Assembly (NCBI RefSeq): GCF_006715495.1
Contig: NZ_VFNI01000004.1
Location: 191,013 to 255,012, forward strand
Reading direction: 5' to 3'
From: Herbaspirillum sp. SJZ106
GTDB lineage: Bacteria > Pseudomonadota > Gammaproteobacteria > Burkholderiales > Burkholderiaceae_D
DNA: 64,000 nt
Under the pieces are notes generated by a model that did no database searches, had not been told where the DNA came from, and saw nothing but the letters and a program-made list of their open reading frames with translations. Position 1 is the first letter of the stretch; each line of letters starts with the position of its first letter. Of the stretch, positions 25,177 through 33,374 are shown one piece after another. A program made the translations under genes and the position numbers.

Positions 25177-25223
25177 TTTACACATTAAACCATCATTATT
25201 AATAAGAATTTATTTTTATTAAT
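25177..25223 (+). promoter_or_regulatory. AT-rich promoter and candidate HipB operator upstream of hipA
   Basis: The about 80 nt before hipA are far more AT-rich than the flanking genes. TTTACA (25177-25182) and TAATAA (25200-25205) are 17 nt apart. A perfect inverted repeat ATTAATAA-N10-TTATTAAT (25198-25205 with 25216-25223) overlaps the -10 and start region, a natural place for antitoxin autorepression. The classical E. coli TATCC-N8-GGATA site is not present. Confidence 0.5.
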
Positions 25224-25240
25224 GATATTATGATGTGTAT

Positions 25241-26530
25241 ATGGATACTTCCTGCACACTCCAGCTCTTCCTCGCCGGACGCTGGCACGATGCTGCCGCA
25301 CTGTCGCTGATAGGGGAGCCCGCTCGTGGAATGGCCTGCGCGACTTATCTTGCCTACACCACCGAGCACGCCATGGCTTATCAGCAGCGGGTGGATGCGG
25401 CCGCCTTGTCGGTCAATCTGCCGGTGGATTTCACCGACCATAGCGGCGACGCCTGGCCGCCTTTCCTGATCGACCTGTTGCCCCAGGGGCATGGCAGGGG
25501 GGAGTTGCTCAAGCAACTGGGTTTGGATGGACGAGCCGAGGCCTCGGCCGACTGGCCGCTGCTGTGCGCCGGCGCAGGCAATCCGATCGGCAATCTGCGC
25601 GTGCTGGAAGCCCATGAGTGGGTGCAAGCGCGCAGTGGCAACAAGTTGCGCGGTTTCACCGCAGATGAGATCGCCTCCCGTTCGGAAGACTTCAACGAAT
25701 ACCTGGCGCAGCATGGGTTGTTCCTCGCCGGCTCGTCCGGCGTCCAGGGCGAATGGCCGAAGATCCTGCTCACGCGCGGCGACGACGGGTTGTATTACCT
25801 TGACCATGCGTTACCCGACGAGCTGGCACGGCAGCATTTCATCGTCAAGTTCGGCCGCGGCCAGGATGAGGCCCTGGCCGACATCTTGCGTTTGGAGGCG
25901 CCCTATATGCATCTGGCACGCAGGCTGGGGCTTAAAGTACATGGCGAACTCGTCTTGCGTGGGCGGGCATTGTTCATTCCGCGCTTCGACCGTGAAGTGG
26001 TTGCTGGAGCAGTGCTGCGCCATGCGCAGGAAAGCATCGCTGCGCTATGCGGTGTCAGCGGCTTCGGCGCCATTCCTTCGCACAATACCGTGTGCACGCG
26101 GCTGGGGCAGGTGGCGACCGATCCGCTGAGCGAGGTGGCCGAGTACATCAGGCGCGATATTGCCAATATCGTCTTGCGCAACAAGGACAATCACGCACGC
26201 AATACCGCCATCTGGCGCAAGGCCGATGGCAGCATAGGCCTGACGCCGCTGTTCGACTTCGCCCCGATGTGGCTGCACCCGGACGGCATCGCCCGGCGCA
26301 TGCGCTGGGAGGCAGATGACGGCGGTTCGCCGCAATGGGCCAGCGCGATTGATCAAGCGGCACAAGCCGCGCAGCTTGACCGCGATCTGCTGGTGCAGCG
26401 TGTGCGGCCGATGGCGGCGCCGCTGGCAAGTTTGCTCGATGACGCCCGCGCCCTCGGTATTGAGGAAAAATTTTTGACTCCGCTGGCGGCGACCGTCAAC
26501 CAGGTCGTGCTGCAATTGGAGGCGCTGTAA
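25241..26530 (+). CDS. hipA: HipA-family serine/threonine-kinase toxin
   Basis: A 429-residue HipA protein. In E. coli HipA phosphorylates glutamyl-tRNA synthetase and induces dormancy. Kinase landmarks are the Gly/Ser loop FLAGSSGVQGEWPKILL, FIVKFG with the ATP-contacting Lys, FIPRFDRE, the catalytic-loop NKDNHARN (D316) and the metal-binding Asp D339 in LTPLFDFAPMW. All essential positions look intact. ATG 25241 is chosen; a GTG lies two codons upstream. No good ribosome site is visible for either. Unlike E. coli, toxin precedes antitoxin; the stop overlaps the hipB ATG by one base. Confidence 0.9.
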   Translation: MDTSCTLQLFLAGRWHDAAALSLIGEPARGMACATYLAYTTEHAMAYQQRVDAAALSVNLPVDFTDHSGDAWPPFLIDLLPQGHGRGELLKQLGLDGRAEASADWPLLCAGAGNPIGNLRVLEAHEWVQARSGNKLRGFTADEIASRSEDFNEYLAQHGLFLAGSSGVQGEWPKILLTRGDDGLYYLDHALPDELARQHFIVKFGRGQDEALADILRLEAPYMHLARRLGLKVHGELVLRGRALFIPRFDREVVAGAVLRHAQESIAALCGVSGFGAIPSHNTVCTRLGQVATDPLSEVAEYIRRDIANIVLRNKDNHARNTAIWRKADGSIGLTPLFDFAPMWLHPDGIARRMRWEADDGGSPQWASAIDQAAQAAQLDRDLLVQRVRPMAAPLASLLDDARALGIEEKFLTPLAATVNQVVLQLEAL

Positions 26531-26820
26531 TGGACAAGCGATTCAAACCGCTGACGCCAGTCGAGCAATTAGCTGAGCGCAAGGCATTGGCCGATGAGTT
26601 GGCGGCCGACCCGACGCTACCGGTGCCGGCCGTCATCCGCAAGATCCGCGCTGCGCTGCGGCTGACGATTGCCGAATATGCCCGCTTGTGCGGCGTATCG
26701 GCACGTACCTTGCAAGATATCGAAAGAGGCGAGTCCAGCCCCACATTGGCCACGGCGGAAAAGCTGCTTAAACCGATGGGCTTGACGGTCGGGGCGGTGA
26801 GTCAAAAACGCTCCGCTTGA
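26530..26820 (+). CDS. hipB: HipB-family XRE antitoxin/repressor
   Basis: A 96-residue protein with a C-terminal XRE helix-turn-helix (RLTIAEYARLCGVSARTLQDIERGESSP, quoted in part: IAEYARLCGVSARTLQDIE). It is expected to neutralise HipA and repress the pair. It begins on the last base of the hipA stop codon, so translation is coupled. Its last codons and stop lie inside a 12-bp target duplication made by the MITE that follows directly. The reading frame is intact, and the duplicated copy on the far side shows what the original downstream sequence was. Confidence 0.88.
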   Translation: MDKRFKPLTPVEQLAERKALADELAADPTLPVPAVIRKIRAALRLTIAEYARLCGVSARTLQDIERGESSPTLATAEKLLKPMGLTVGAVSQKRSA

Positions 26821-26825
26821 AGGGG
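26814..26825. repeat. Left target-site duplication of the MITE
   Basis: CGCTTGAAGGGG, identical to 26994-27005. It contains the hipB stop codon TGA (26818-26820). Confidence 0.85.
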
Positions 26826-26993
26826 TAATGCCGTTCAGTTAATCCGAAATTTCCCCGTCGCCCTGACGAAGGTCAGGGTCCAGCGTCGCGTCATTCGTCA
26901 TTCAACGGCCATTGAGGCACAACGAAAGACACAGGATCCCGGCCTTCGCCGGGATGACGATTTGCAGATGGAAGGCTTAACTGAACAGCATTA
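26826..26993. mobile_element. 168-bp IS4-like MITE carrying two REP-type hairpins
   Basis: The ends are inverted repeats of 20 bp with two mismatches: TAATGCCGTTCAGTTAATCC at the left and, on the other strand, TAATGCTGTTCAGTTAAGCC at the right. The start TAATGCCG-TCAGTTAA resembles the ends of E. coli IS4, and the perfect 12-bp target duplication fits the long duplications made by IS4-group elements. No transposase is encoded. Inside lie CCCTGAC-GAA-GGTCAGGG-type (26861-26877) and ATCCCGGC-CTTC-GCCGGGAT-type (about 26936-26955) hairpins in mirror orientation, so the whole element is a long imperfect palindrome. Comparison with IS4 is from memory and should be checked. Confidence 0.8.
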
Positions 26994-27005
26994 CGCTTGA
27001 AGGGG
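26994..27005. repeat. Right target-site duplication of the MITE
   Basis: CGCTTGAAGGGG, a perfect copy of 26814-26825. It marks the original junction downstream of hipB. Confidence 0.85.
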
Positions 27006-27031
27006 GGATGCCTGCGATGCAGGGCGTACGA

Positions 27032-27069
27032 AAAAAGCGGGCGGATGAGAAATCATCCGCCCGCTTTTT
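27032..27069. terminator. Strong bidirectional terminator between hipB and aaeA
   Basis: A 17-bp perfect stem (27032-27048 with 27053-27069) with a GAAA loop starts with five A and ends with five T. It can stop both the hip operon (plus) and the aae operon (minus). Confidence 0.92.
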
Positions 27070-27090
27070 ATTGCCCGGACATGCCGGAAC

Positions 27091-28077
27091 TCAGCTCTTG
27101 GGCGCCGGCGCAGCCTGTTCCTGCTGCTTGCCGCTGCCCGGTTCCAGCACCACGGTGCAAGTCAGGCCGGAAGCCAGCAGCACGTCTTTCGGCACTTCGT
27201 CCAGATGGATGCGCACCGGAATGCGCTGGGCCAGGCGCACCCAGTTGAAGGTCGGATTGACGTCGGCGATCAGCTCGCGGCTTTGCGGATTGTCGCGGTC
27301 GTAGATACCGCGCGCGATGCTGTCGACGTGGCCGGAGAGGGTGGCGCCGTTGATCAGCTGGATTTTGGCCTTGTCGCCCACCGACAGCAGCGGCAGCTTG
27401 GTTTCTTCAAAGTAGGCGTAGACCCAGAAGGAATGGCTGTCGATCACCGCGATCTTGGCCGCGCCGGCGGTGGCATAGTCGCCGCGGCGCACGTTCAGGT
27501 TGGTGATGTAGCCGTCTACCGGCGAGAACACCTTGGTGCGTTCCAGGTTCAGCCTGGCGGTGTCGCGCTGGGCGATGGCCGCCTGGTACTGCGCCTGGGC
27601 CGACTGGAATTGCGCTTGCGCGGCCTGGAACTGGGCTTCGGATGCGGCGACCTGGGTGCCGGCGTCTTCGCGCGCCTCGCGCGAGACTACCAGCGCATCC
27701 ATGTCGGCGCGGCGGCGGGCCTGGGCGCGGCGCATGTTCAGCTCGGCGCGGCGCGCGTCGACATCGGCGCGGCGCACGTCGAGGTCGGACTTGCGCGCGG
27801 CCACGGCGGCATCGGCCTGCTGGAGCGCCAACTGGTAGCGCGCCGGGTCGATTTCCATCAGCAGGTCGCCTTTCTTGACCAGCTGGTTGTCGCGCACCGG
27901 CAGCCCGACCACCTGGCCGGAGACGTCCGGCGCGATGTTGACCACATCGGCGCGCACGCGGCCGTCGCGGGTCCACGGCGAGACCATGTAATGCTGCCAT
28001 AGCGTCCAGGCGAGGAAGATGGCCAGCAGGAAAATCAGCAGGGTGATGGCGAGGCGAAAAATCGATTTGACCGACAT
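27091..28077 (-). CDS. aaeA: AaeA-like membrane fusion protein of an aromatic-acid efflux pump
   Basis: A 328-residue HlyD-family periplasmic adaptor anchored by one N-terminal helix (about residues 8-28). YMVSPWTRDGRVRADVV and VKKGDLLMEIDPARYQLAL form the first lipoyl half. A long Ala/Arg/Gln-rich coiled coil (about 85-185) follows, then VFSPVDGYITNLNVRRGDY and the beta-barrel WVYAYFEETKLPLL. The coiled coil is longer than in E. coli AaeA. Last gene of the operon OMF-aaeB-aaeX-aaeA, 82 nt after aaeX. In E. coli AaeAB exports p-hydroxybenzoate; the substrate here is inferred. Confidence 0.88.
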   Translation of the reverse strand: MSVKSIFRLAITLLIFLLAIFLAWTLWQHYMVSPWTRDGRVRADVVNIAPDVSGQVVGLPVRDNQLVKKGDLLMEIDPARYQLALQQADAAVAARKSDLDVRRADVDARRAELNMRRAQARRRADMDALVVSREAREDAGTQVAASEAQFQAAQAQFQSAQAQYQAAIAQRDTARLNLERTKVFSPVDGYITNLNVRRGDYATAGAAKIAVIDSHSFWVYAYFEETKLPLLSVGDKAKIQLINGATLSGHVDSIARGIYDRDNPQSRELIADVNPTFNWVRLAQRIPVRIHLDEVPKDVLLASGLTCTVVLEPGSGKQQEQAAPAPKS

Positions 28078-28159
28078 GATGAACTACTCCTGAATGTTTC
28101 TTTATCTTTTCGTATTGCGTGTTTGTTATTGATTGGCGCGGCAGGCGTTGGATACGCAG

Positions 28160-28360
28160 CTAGGCATACACGTATAGCCCCATCAACGCGGCGAAGCAGA
28201 CGAACATGCTCACGCGGAACAGCGCCGGATGCCAGACCAGGTTGTACAGGCCGATGCGTACCAGGATGCGGTCGACCACGAAGGCCACGGCGCCGGCCGC
28301 AATCGCCAGCAGCAACAGCGTGGGGATGTAGGCGTCGAAAAAGGAAATCTCACGTGGCAT
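28160..28360 (-). CDS. aaeX: AaeX-like small membrane protein (DUF1656)
   Basis: A 66-residue protein with two hydrophobic segments and the DUF1656 signature NLVWHPALFRVSMF, which matches E. coli AaeX (FVWHPALF). Its start overlaps the end of aaeB by 11 nt. Its molecular role in the pump is unknown. Position between aaeB and aaeA is the conserved arrangement of this pump type. Confidence 0.88.
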   Translation of the reverse strand: MPREISFFDAYIPTLLLLAIAAGAVAFVVDRILVRIGLYNLVWHPALFRVSMFVCFAALMGLYVYA

Positions 28361-30578
28361 GGCGGGCTCCGGAATGCGAGGTGTTGGCCGCGCCGTCGCG
28401 CATGGTGTGCAGCGGCGATTGCTGGTCCAGCAGGGCGGTGCGGATGAAATGCAGGTAGCTCAGCGTACGCTGCAGGCGGTGGCGTTCGCTGCGTTCGCGG
28501 TAGTGCGGGCCGATGGCTTGCTGGACCTGGGCGATGGCGTGGTCGTTGGCGGCCAGGGCGTTGGCGAAGGTATCGGGGTCGGGGCTGCCGAACAGCGCCG
28601 GGATGGTTTCGCGCAGGCGGTTCAGCGCGGCATAGGCCTGGGCCGACAGCAGGTCGGGGCGCTCGGTGCGGATGCCGTTGAGTTCGGTGCGCAGCTCGAT
28701 GATGGCGTGGCCCACTTCCAGCGTGGCGAACATCCAGCCGAATGCATTCTGGCGCAGCGCCGGGCGGCTGCTGGTGAGCATGGTGATCTGGTGCATCAGG
28801 TCGCGGGTGCCGCTTTCGAATTTCAGCGCCAGGTGGCCGAGCTTGCCGAAACAGGCATCCACGACTTGCTTGCGCAGCTGTTTTTCCAGCACGCGCACGG
28901 TCCAGTCGGTGGTCGGCGGCAGCAGCAGCATGAAGGAGACGGCGGTGACGATGAGCGACACCAGCAAGGCGACCGATTCGTTGAGATAGCCGGCGGCGTT
29001 GAAGCGCGCGAAATTGTCCGGCACCGCGAGGAAGGGGAAGAAAATGCAGATCCCCAGGCCATAGCCGGCCCATTTCGGTTTGGTGGTCAGCCACACGGCC
29101 AGCATCAGCACGGGGGTGAGCATCGCCGCCAGCATCCAGTAGCCGTCGGCGCGCGGCAGCAGGTGGAAGGTATAGACGTAGCCGGCAATGGCCGCGAACA
29201 CCACGCCGATGGTGACCGTGCGCGTGGCCTTGGCCGGGTCGGGCGCGGCCGAGGTGATGGCGCAGAAGGCGGCGGCATTGAGCGCGGCCACGTCGCCGCT
29301 GGGCCAGCCGCTGGCGAGCCAGAAGGCCGACAGCAGCAGCAGCGTGACGGCGGCGCGGGCGCCGGCGATCAGCGCGGTGGTCATGCTGGTCTTGGAGGCG
29401 TAGGCATGCTCCCATTGCTCGCGCTCATGGCGGCGCGGGTTGAGCGACGCATAGGTCAGGGTGTAGGCGTGCAGTTCTTCGATGACGCGGTACAGCAGTT
29501 CCGAAGCGGTGTCGAAGTCCAGCATGGTGCTATCGCTGTCGATTTGCAGCGCATTGCGGGTGGCGCGCACGCGGCGCGGCAGTTCGCGCTTGTAGGTTTC
29601 CAGCTTCAGTGCGGCGTCGGCGGCGTCCACCGCGCTCATCACCGGTTCGCCGCCGGTGCGGGTCAGCAGCGGCTGCACCTCCTTGAAATAGGGGGAAATG
29701 GCGTCGATGACGACTTGCGCGCTGGGGGCGGTATTGGCATGCAAGCGGTTCATCAACTGGTGCAGCGCATGCACGCGGGTCGACAGCGCCATGAACTCGC
29801 TGTTCATGCGCGTGAGGCGGCCGCTGCGCAGGCGGATTTCGGGATCTTCGAAGATGGCCGAGCTGCGCAGCGCTTCCAGTCCGATGATGTCGCCCACGAA
29901 GCGGGCATTGGCGGCTTCCAACTGCTTGCGCTCGCTGGTGCCGCCCAGGGTGGCGCCGATCAGGTCGACGAAGGCGGTGAAGCGGCCGCGGATGATGCGC
30001 ACTAGCCCCGGGGCGCTGGCTTGCGGAAACACCAGCGCGCTGACCAGGCCGGCGCACACGATGCCCACGGTAATTTCGGTGACGCGGGTCATGACCGAAT
30101 CGAAAGTGATGCCGGGATTGAGCGCGGCCGGCAGGCCGATCAGGGCCACCGTATAGCCCGACAGCACAAAGCCGTAGGAGCGGAAATTGCGATTGTGCGC
30201 CGAGCCCACGGTGCACAGGCCGATCCATAAGGCGGAGGCGATCAGGAACAGCTCAGGCGTCTGCGCGAACAGGCCCACGAGCACCACCACGGCGACCGAG
30301 CCGACCAGGGTGCCGATCACGCGGTAGAAGCTCTTGGCCAGGATCATGCCGCTTTGCGGCTGCATCACGATGAACACCGTGATCAGCGCCGAGCGCGGCG
30401 ATTCGAGGTCGAGCCCATAGCCGATGCCCAGCGCCAGCAGGCCGGCGAACACCATCTTGAAGACGTAGATCCAGGTCGGCCGCTCGTTGTGCCACCAGTC
30501 GCTGGCGGCTTCGCGCAGTTGCGCCCTGAAGGACGGGCGTGGTGTTGCGGCTGCGGCCGCGTTGGCGGGCTGGTTCAT
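28350..30578 (-). CDS. aaeB: AaeB-like FUSC-family efflux transporter
   Basis: A 742-residue FUSC/YccS-type inner-membrane transporter. It has two blocks of five to six helices (about 40-185 and 400-540), each followed by a cytoplasmic region, as in AaeB. Landmarks are RSALITVFIVMQPQSG in the first block and LNAAAFCAITSAAPDPAKATR in the second. It works with the AaeA adaptor and, here, an outer-membrane factor encoded directly upstream. Its ATG overlaps the preceding gene's stop (ATGA). Confidence 0.87.
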   Translation of the reverse strand: MNQPANAAAAATPRPSFRAQLREAASDWWHNERPTWIYVFKMVFAGLLALGIGYGLDLESPRSALITVFIVMQPQSGMILAKSFYRVIGTLVGSVAVVVLVGLFAQTPELFLIASALWIGLCTVGSAHNRNFRSYGFVLSGYTVALIGLPAALNPGITFDSVMTRVTEITVGIVCAGLVSALVFPQASAPGLVRIIRGRFTAFVDLIGATLGGTSERKQLEAANARFVGDIIGLEALRSSAIFEDPEIRLRSGRLTRMNSEFMALSTRVHALHQLMNRLHANTAPSAQVVIDAISPYFKEVQPLLTRTGGEPVMSAVDAADAALKLETYKRELPRRVRATRNALQIDSDSTMLDFDTASELLYRVIEELHAYTLTYASLNPRRHEREQWEHAYASKTSMTTALIAGARAAVTLLLLSAFWLASGWPSGDVAALNAAAFCAITSAAPDPAKATRTVTIGVVFAAIAGYVYTFHLLPRADGYWMLAAMLTPVLMLAVWLTTKPKWAGYGLGICIFFPFLAVPDNFARFNAAGYLNESVALLVSLIVTAVSFMLLLPPTTDWTVRVLEKQLRKQVVDACFGKLGHLALKFESGTRDLMHQITMLTSSRPALRQNAFGWMFATLEVGHAIIELRTELNGIRTERPDLLSAQAYAALNRLRETIPALFGSPDPDTFANALAANDHAIAQVQQAIGPHYRERSERHRLQRTLSYLHFIRTALLDQQSPLHTMRDGAANTSHSGARHAT

Positions 30579-32086
30579 TTTGCGGCGGCCTTGAGGGTGC
30601 GGCTGCTGGCGATCCCGGCAGCGGCTTCGGTTTCAGTTCCAGGCGCGGCCGCCGGTTCCAGGCCGCCGCCCAGGGCTGCGGTCAGCGCGGCATAGGCGGC
30701 CAGGTGCCGGGCCTGCAACTGTTGCACGATCTGTTGCTGGCGCAGCCATTGGGTCTGCGCTTGCAGCACGTTGAGGTAATCGGTCAGGCCGCGCTGGTAG
30801 GCGCGGGTGGCGATGTCGACATTCTTTTGCGCGGCGGCGACCGATTCGCCCGCCTGCTGTTGCTGGCGGGCCACCGATTGCAGCGTCACGACCTGGTCGG
30901 AGATCGACTTCAAGGCCTGCGACAGCAGGGCGTTGTAATGCTCGACTTCGATGTCGTAGCCGGCGGTGGTGGCGCCCAGTTGGCCGCGCAGGCGGCCGCC
31001 TTCGAAGATCGGCAGCGAGATCGCCGGCCCGTAGGTGGTTTGCCAGTTTTTCATGCTGAGGAAAGACAGCATGCCGCCGCCGGCAGCGGCCGGGCCGATG
31101 CCGGCCAACAGGTTGAGGTTGGGGTAGAAGGCGGCCTTGGCCACCGCGATGCCGCGGACCGCGGCTTCCACGCGCCAGCGCGCGGCGCTGATGTCGGGAC
31201 GGCGGCCGACCAGTTCTGCCGGCAGCGCGCTGGGCAGGCCGATGGCCGTGTGCAGCGCCAGCACCGGCCGGGCGATGCGGTCGCCGGCGCCCGGGCCTTC
31301 GCCCAGCAGGGCGGCCAGCTGGTTGCGCACCAGCGCAATGCTCTCATGCAAGGCTTCGATCTGGCGGCGGGTTTCCGGCAGCGGGGATTCGGCCTGGGTG
31401 ATTTCCAGTTGGGTGCCGATGCCGCCGGTGAAGCGGCGATGCGCCAGGTCGAGGATCTTCTGTTCTTCCTTGAGCATGGCTTCGGTGTTGTCCAGCAAGC
31501 CGTATTGCAGCGCCAACTGGACATAGGTGCGCACCACGTTGCTTTCCAGGTCGAGCTGGGCGGCGCGGGCATCGGCGGCGACCGCGTGCAGTTCATCCTG
31601 GGCGCGCTCGGTGGCGTTCTTGTTGCGATCCCACAGGTCGACGTTGTAGGTCAGGCCCAGGGTGGCGGTGTTGTTCCAGGTCAGCTTGTCGCGGAAGCTG
31701 GCGCCGTAATAGACGTTGTCGGACCAGTCCTTGCGGCCGATGGCGGCATCCAGTTGCGCGCTGGGCAATTCGCCGGCATGCGCTACCATCGCCATCGACT
31801 GTGCCTGGCGTACGCGGGCCGCGGCAATGGCCATGCTGGGGTTGCCGGCGACGGCTTTTTGCACCAGGGCGTCGAGTTGCGGGTCGTTATAGGCCTGCCA
31901 CCATGCGTGTTGCGGCCAGCCGGCTTCGGCGCCGGCCTGGCCGATGGCCTGTCCGGCGTCGAAGGTGGCGGTGTCGCGGACTTGCGCTTGCGGCCTGATG
32001 CCTCCCTGGTCGGCGCAGCCGGCGATTGTCAACGCTAGCGCAATGACGGTCAGGGCAGGCAAATGATGGTGGAAGAGGCGGCGCAT
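30575..32086 (-). CDS. RND/NodT-type outer-membrane efflux lipoprotein
   Basis: A 503-residue outer-membrane factor of the NodT/OprM family. The signal peptide ends in a lipobox (ALTIAGCADQG). Two outer-membrane-efflux repeats follow (about 60-265 and 275-480), with GRRPDISAARWRVEAA and GLTDYLNVLQAQTQWL as family motifs. It is the first gene of the aae-type operon, so the pump has a dedicated exit duct, whereas the E. coli aae locus encodes none. GGGG 6 nt upstream of the ATG could be the ribosome site. Confidence 0.9.
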   Translation of the reverse strand: MRRLFHHHLPALTVIALALTIAGCADQGGIRPQAQVRDTATFDAGQAIGQAGAEAGWPQHAWWQAYNDPQLDALVQKAVAGNPSMAIAAARVRQAQSMAMVAHAGELPSAQLDAAIGRKDWSDNVYYGASFRDKLTWNNTATLGLTYNVDLWDRNKNATERAQDELHAVAADARAAQLDLESNVVRTYVQLALQYGLLDNTEAMLKEEQKILDLAHRRFTGGIGTQLEITQAESPLPETRRQIEALHESIALVRNQLAALLGEGPGAGDRIARPVLALHTAIGLPSALPAELVGRRPDISAARWRVEAAVRGIAVAKAAFYPNLNLLAGIGPAAAGGGMLSFLSMKNWQTTYGPAISLPIFEGGRLRGQLGATTAGYDIEVEHYNALLSQALKSISDQVVTLQSVARQQQQAGESVAAAQKNVDIATRAYQRGLTDYLNVLQAQTQWLRQQQIVQQLQARHLAAYAALTAALGGGLEPAAAPGTETEAAAGIASSRTLKAAAK

Positions 32087-32108
32087 GAAATTACCCCAAA
32101 ATATGCAA

Positions 32109-32196
32109 ATATCAGATGATATGTATTATATTTTGTAATTATCTTGGGAAAAATTCGACAATTCGCAATTATTTGTCTTATAAATTGAAATAATTG
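32109..32196. promoter_or_regulatory. Divergent control region of the efflux operon and its LysR regulator
   Basis: The 223-nt gap is AT-rich. A perfect inverted repeat CAATTATTT-N13-AAATAATTG spans 32166-32196 and is a good LysR-type recognition site. A TATAAT -10 on the minus strand (32125-32130) lies about 40 nt upstream of the outer-membrane-factor ATG. A second palindrome, ATATCA-GA-TGATAT (32109-32122), lies just downstream of it. The plus-strand promoter for the regulator is less clear. Confidence 0.6.
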
Positions 32197-32309
32197 ACTA
32201 ACTGTTTTAGGTAACAATGCTGTCATCCGCCAGTCCGGAAAAGCGAGTTTGCTGAGTGGACGACTCCGATGAGCTTATCCGAGAACTGGCCACAGCATAG
32301 AGAAAGAGT

Positions 32310-33290
32310 ATGGATACCCTGCAAAACATGCGCGTGTTCGTGCGCGTGGTCGATGCCGGCAGTTTTACCGCTGCGGCCCAGCAGATGGAGTTGACCACTG
32401 CCCATGTGTCGCGCGCCGTGGCAGACCTGGAGCGGCACCTGCGCACCCGCCTGCTGAACCGCACTACCCGCCGCATTGCCTTGACCGAGGCCGGGGAGCG
32501 CTATCTGCTGCGTTGCCAGCAGATCATCTCCTATGTCGAGGAAGCCGAAGCCGAGGCCGGCGCCGCCTATGTGAAGCCGTCCGGGCGTTTGCGCATCCAT
32601 GCGATGACCAGTTTCGGCCAGCGTTATGTGATCCCGGCCATTTCCGGCTACCAGAAGCGCTATCCCGACGTGGCGGTGGAGCTGACCCTGGCCCAGCGCA
32701 TTCCCGACATGCTGGAAGAGGGCTATGACGTCTCGCTGGTGCTGGCGCGCGAGTTGCCGGATTCGGGCCTGATTTTCCGCCAGTTGGGCAGCACCTTCAG
32801 CATGTTGTGCGCCTCGCCTGCCTATATCGACAAGCATGGCATGCCGCAAAAGCCGGCCGATCTGCTGAATTACACCTGCCTGCAACTGGTCAGCCCGGTC
32901 TCGCCGCTGGATGAGTGGATCATCGAAGGGCCGGAAGGCCAGGACATGATCGCCGTCAAGAGCAAGTTCCAGGTCAACGTGGCCGAGGCCATGCTGGCAA
33001 GCGTCCGCGAAGGCATGGGCATCGGCGTGCTGCCGATCTATTCGGCGGTGGATCCGCTGCGCGCCGGCACCATCGTGCGCGTGCTGCCGCAGCATCGCAT
33101 GCAGCACATGGGCGTCTATGCGTTGTACCCGTCGCGCCAGTACCTCGATGCCAAGATCAGTACCTGGGTCGACTGGATGCACGAGAGCGTGGACAAGGCC
33201 TTGCAGGAAGACCATCAGGCGCTCGAGCGCATCGGTTCGCTGCGTGAAGAAATGCAGGGGATCGCTACCGCCCGGGAACATACCCCCTGA
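32310..33290 (+). CDS. aaeR: LysR-type regulator of the divergent efflux operon (AaeR-like)
   Basis: A 326-residue LysR-family protein. The N-terminal winged helix-turn-helix is MDTLQNMRVFVRVVDAGSFT followed by AAQQMELTTAHVSRAVADLE. The C-terminal periplasmic-binding-like effector domain spans about 90-300. Transcribed away from the OMF-aaeB-aaeX-aaeA operon, it has the same arrangement as E. coli aaeR-aaeXAB. By analogy it would sense an aromatic carboxylate; the ligand is not visible in the sequence. Confidence 0.85.
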   Translation: MDTLQNMRVFVRVVDAGSFTAAAQQMELTTAHVSRAVADLERHLRTRLLNRTTRRIALTEAGERYLLRCQQIISYVEEAEAEAGAAYVKPSGRLRIHAMTSFGQRYVIPAISGYQKRYPDVAVELTLAQRIPDMLEEGYDVSLVLARELPDSGLIFRQLGSTFSMLCASPAYIDKHGMPQKPADLLNYTCLQLVSPVSPLDEWIIEGPEGQDMIAVKSKFQVNVAEAMLASVREGMGIGVLPIYSAVDPLRAGTIVRVLPQHRMQHMGVYALYPSRQYLDAKISTWVDWMHESVDKALQEDHQALERIGSLREEMQGIATAREHTP

Positions 33291-33374
33291 GAGGGGCGGA
33301 GGACAGGGATGGAATGGCCGGGACGATTGCAGTTTCTGGCATCATCGCAGCGACGGACAAGACAAGGAGGCAGC

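Noticed and set aside
25033-25240. Classical HipB operator TATCC-N8-GGATA
   Set aside because: Single TATCC and GGATA strings occur but not in the required spacing.
33291-33374. Fluoride riboswitch upstream of crcB
   Set aside because: The characteristic conserved stretches of the crcB-motif RNA could not be found in the 85 nt before the gene.
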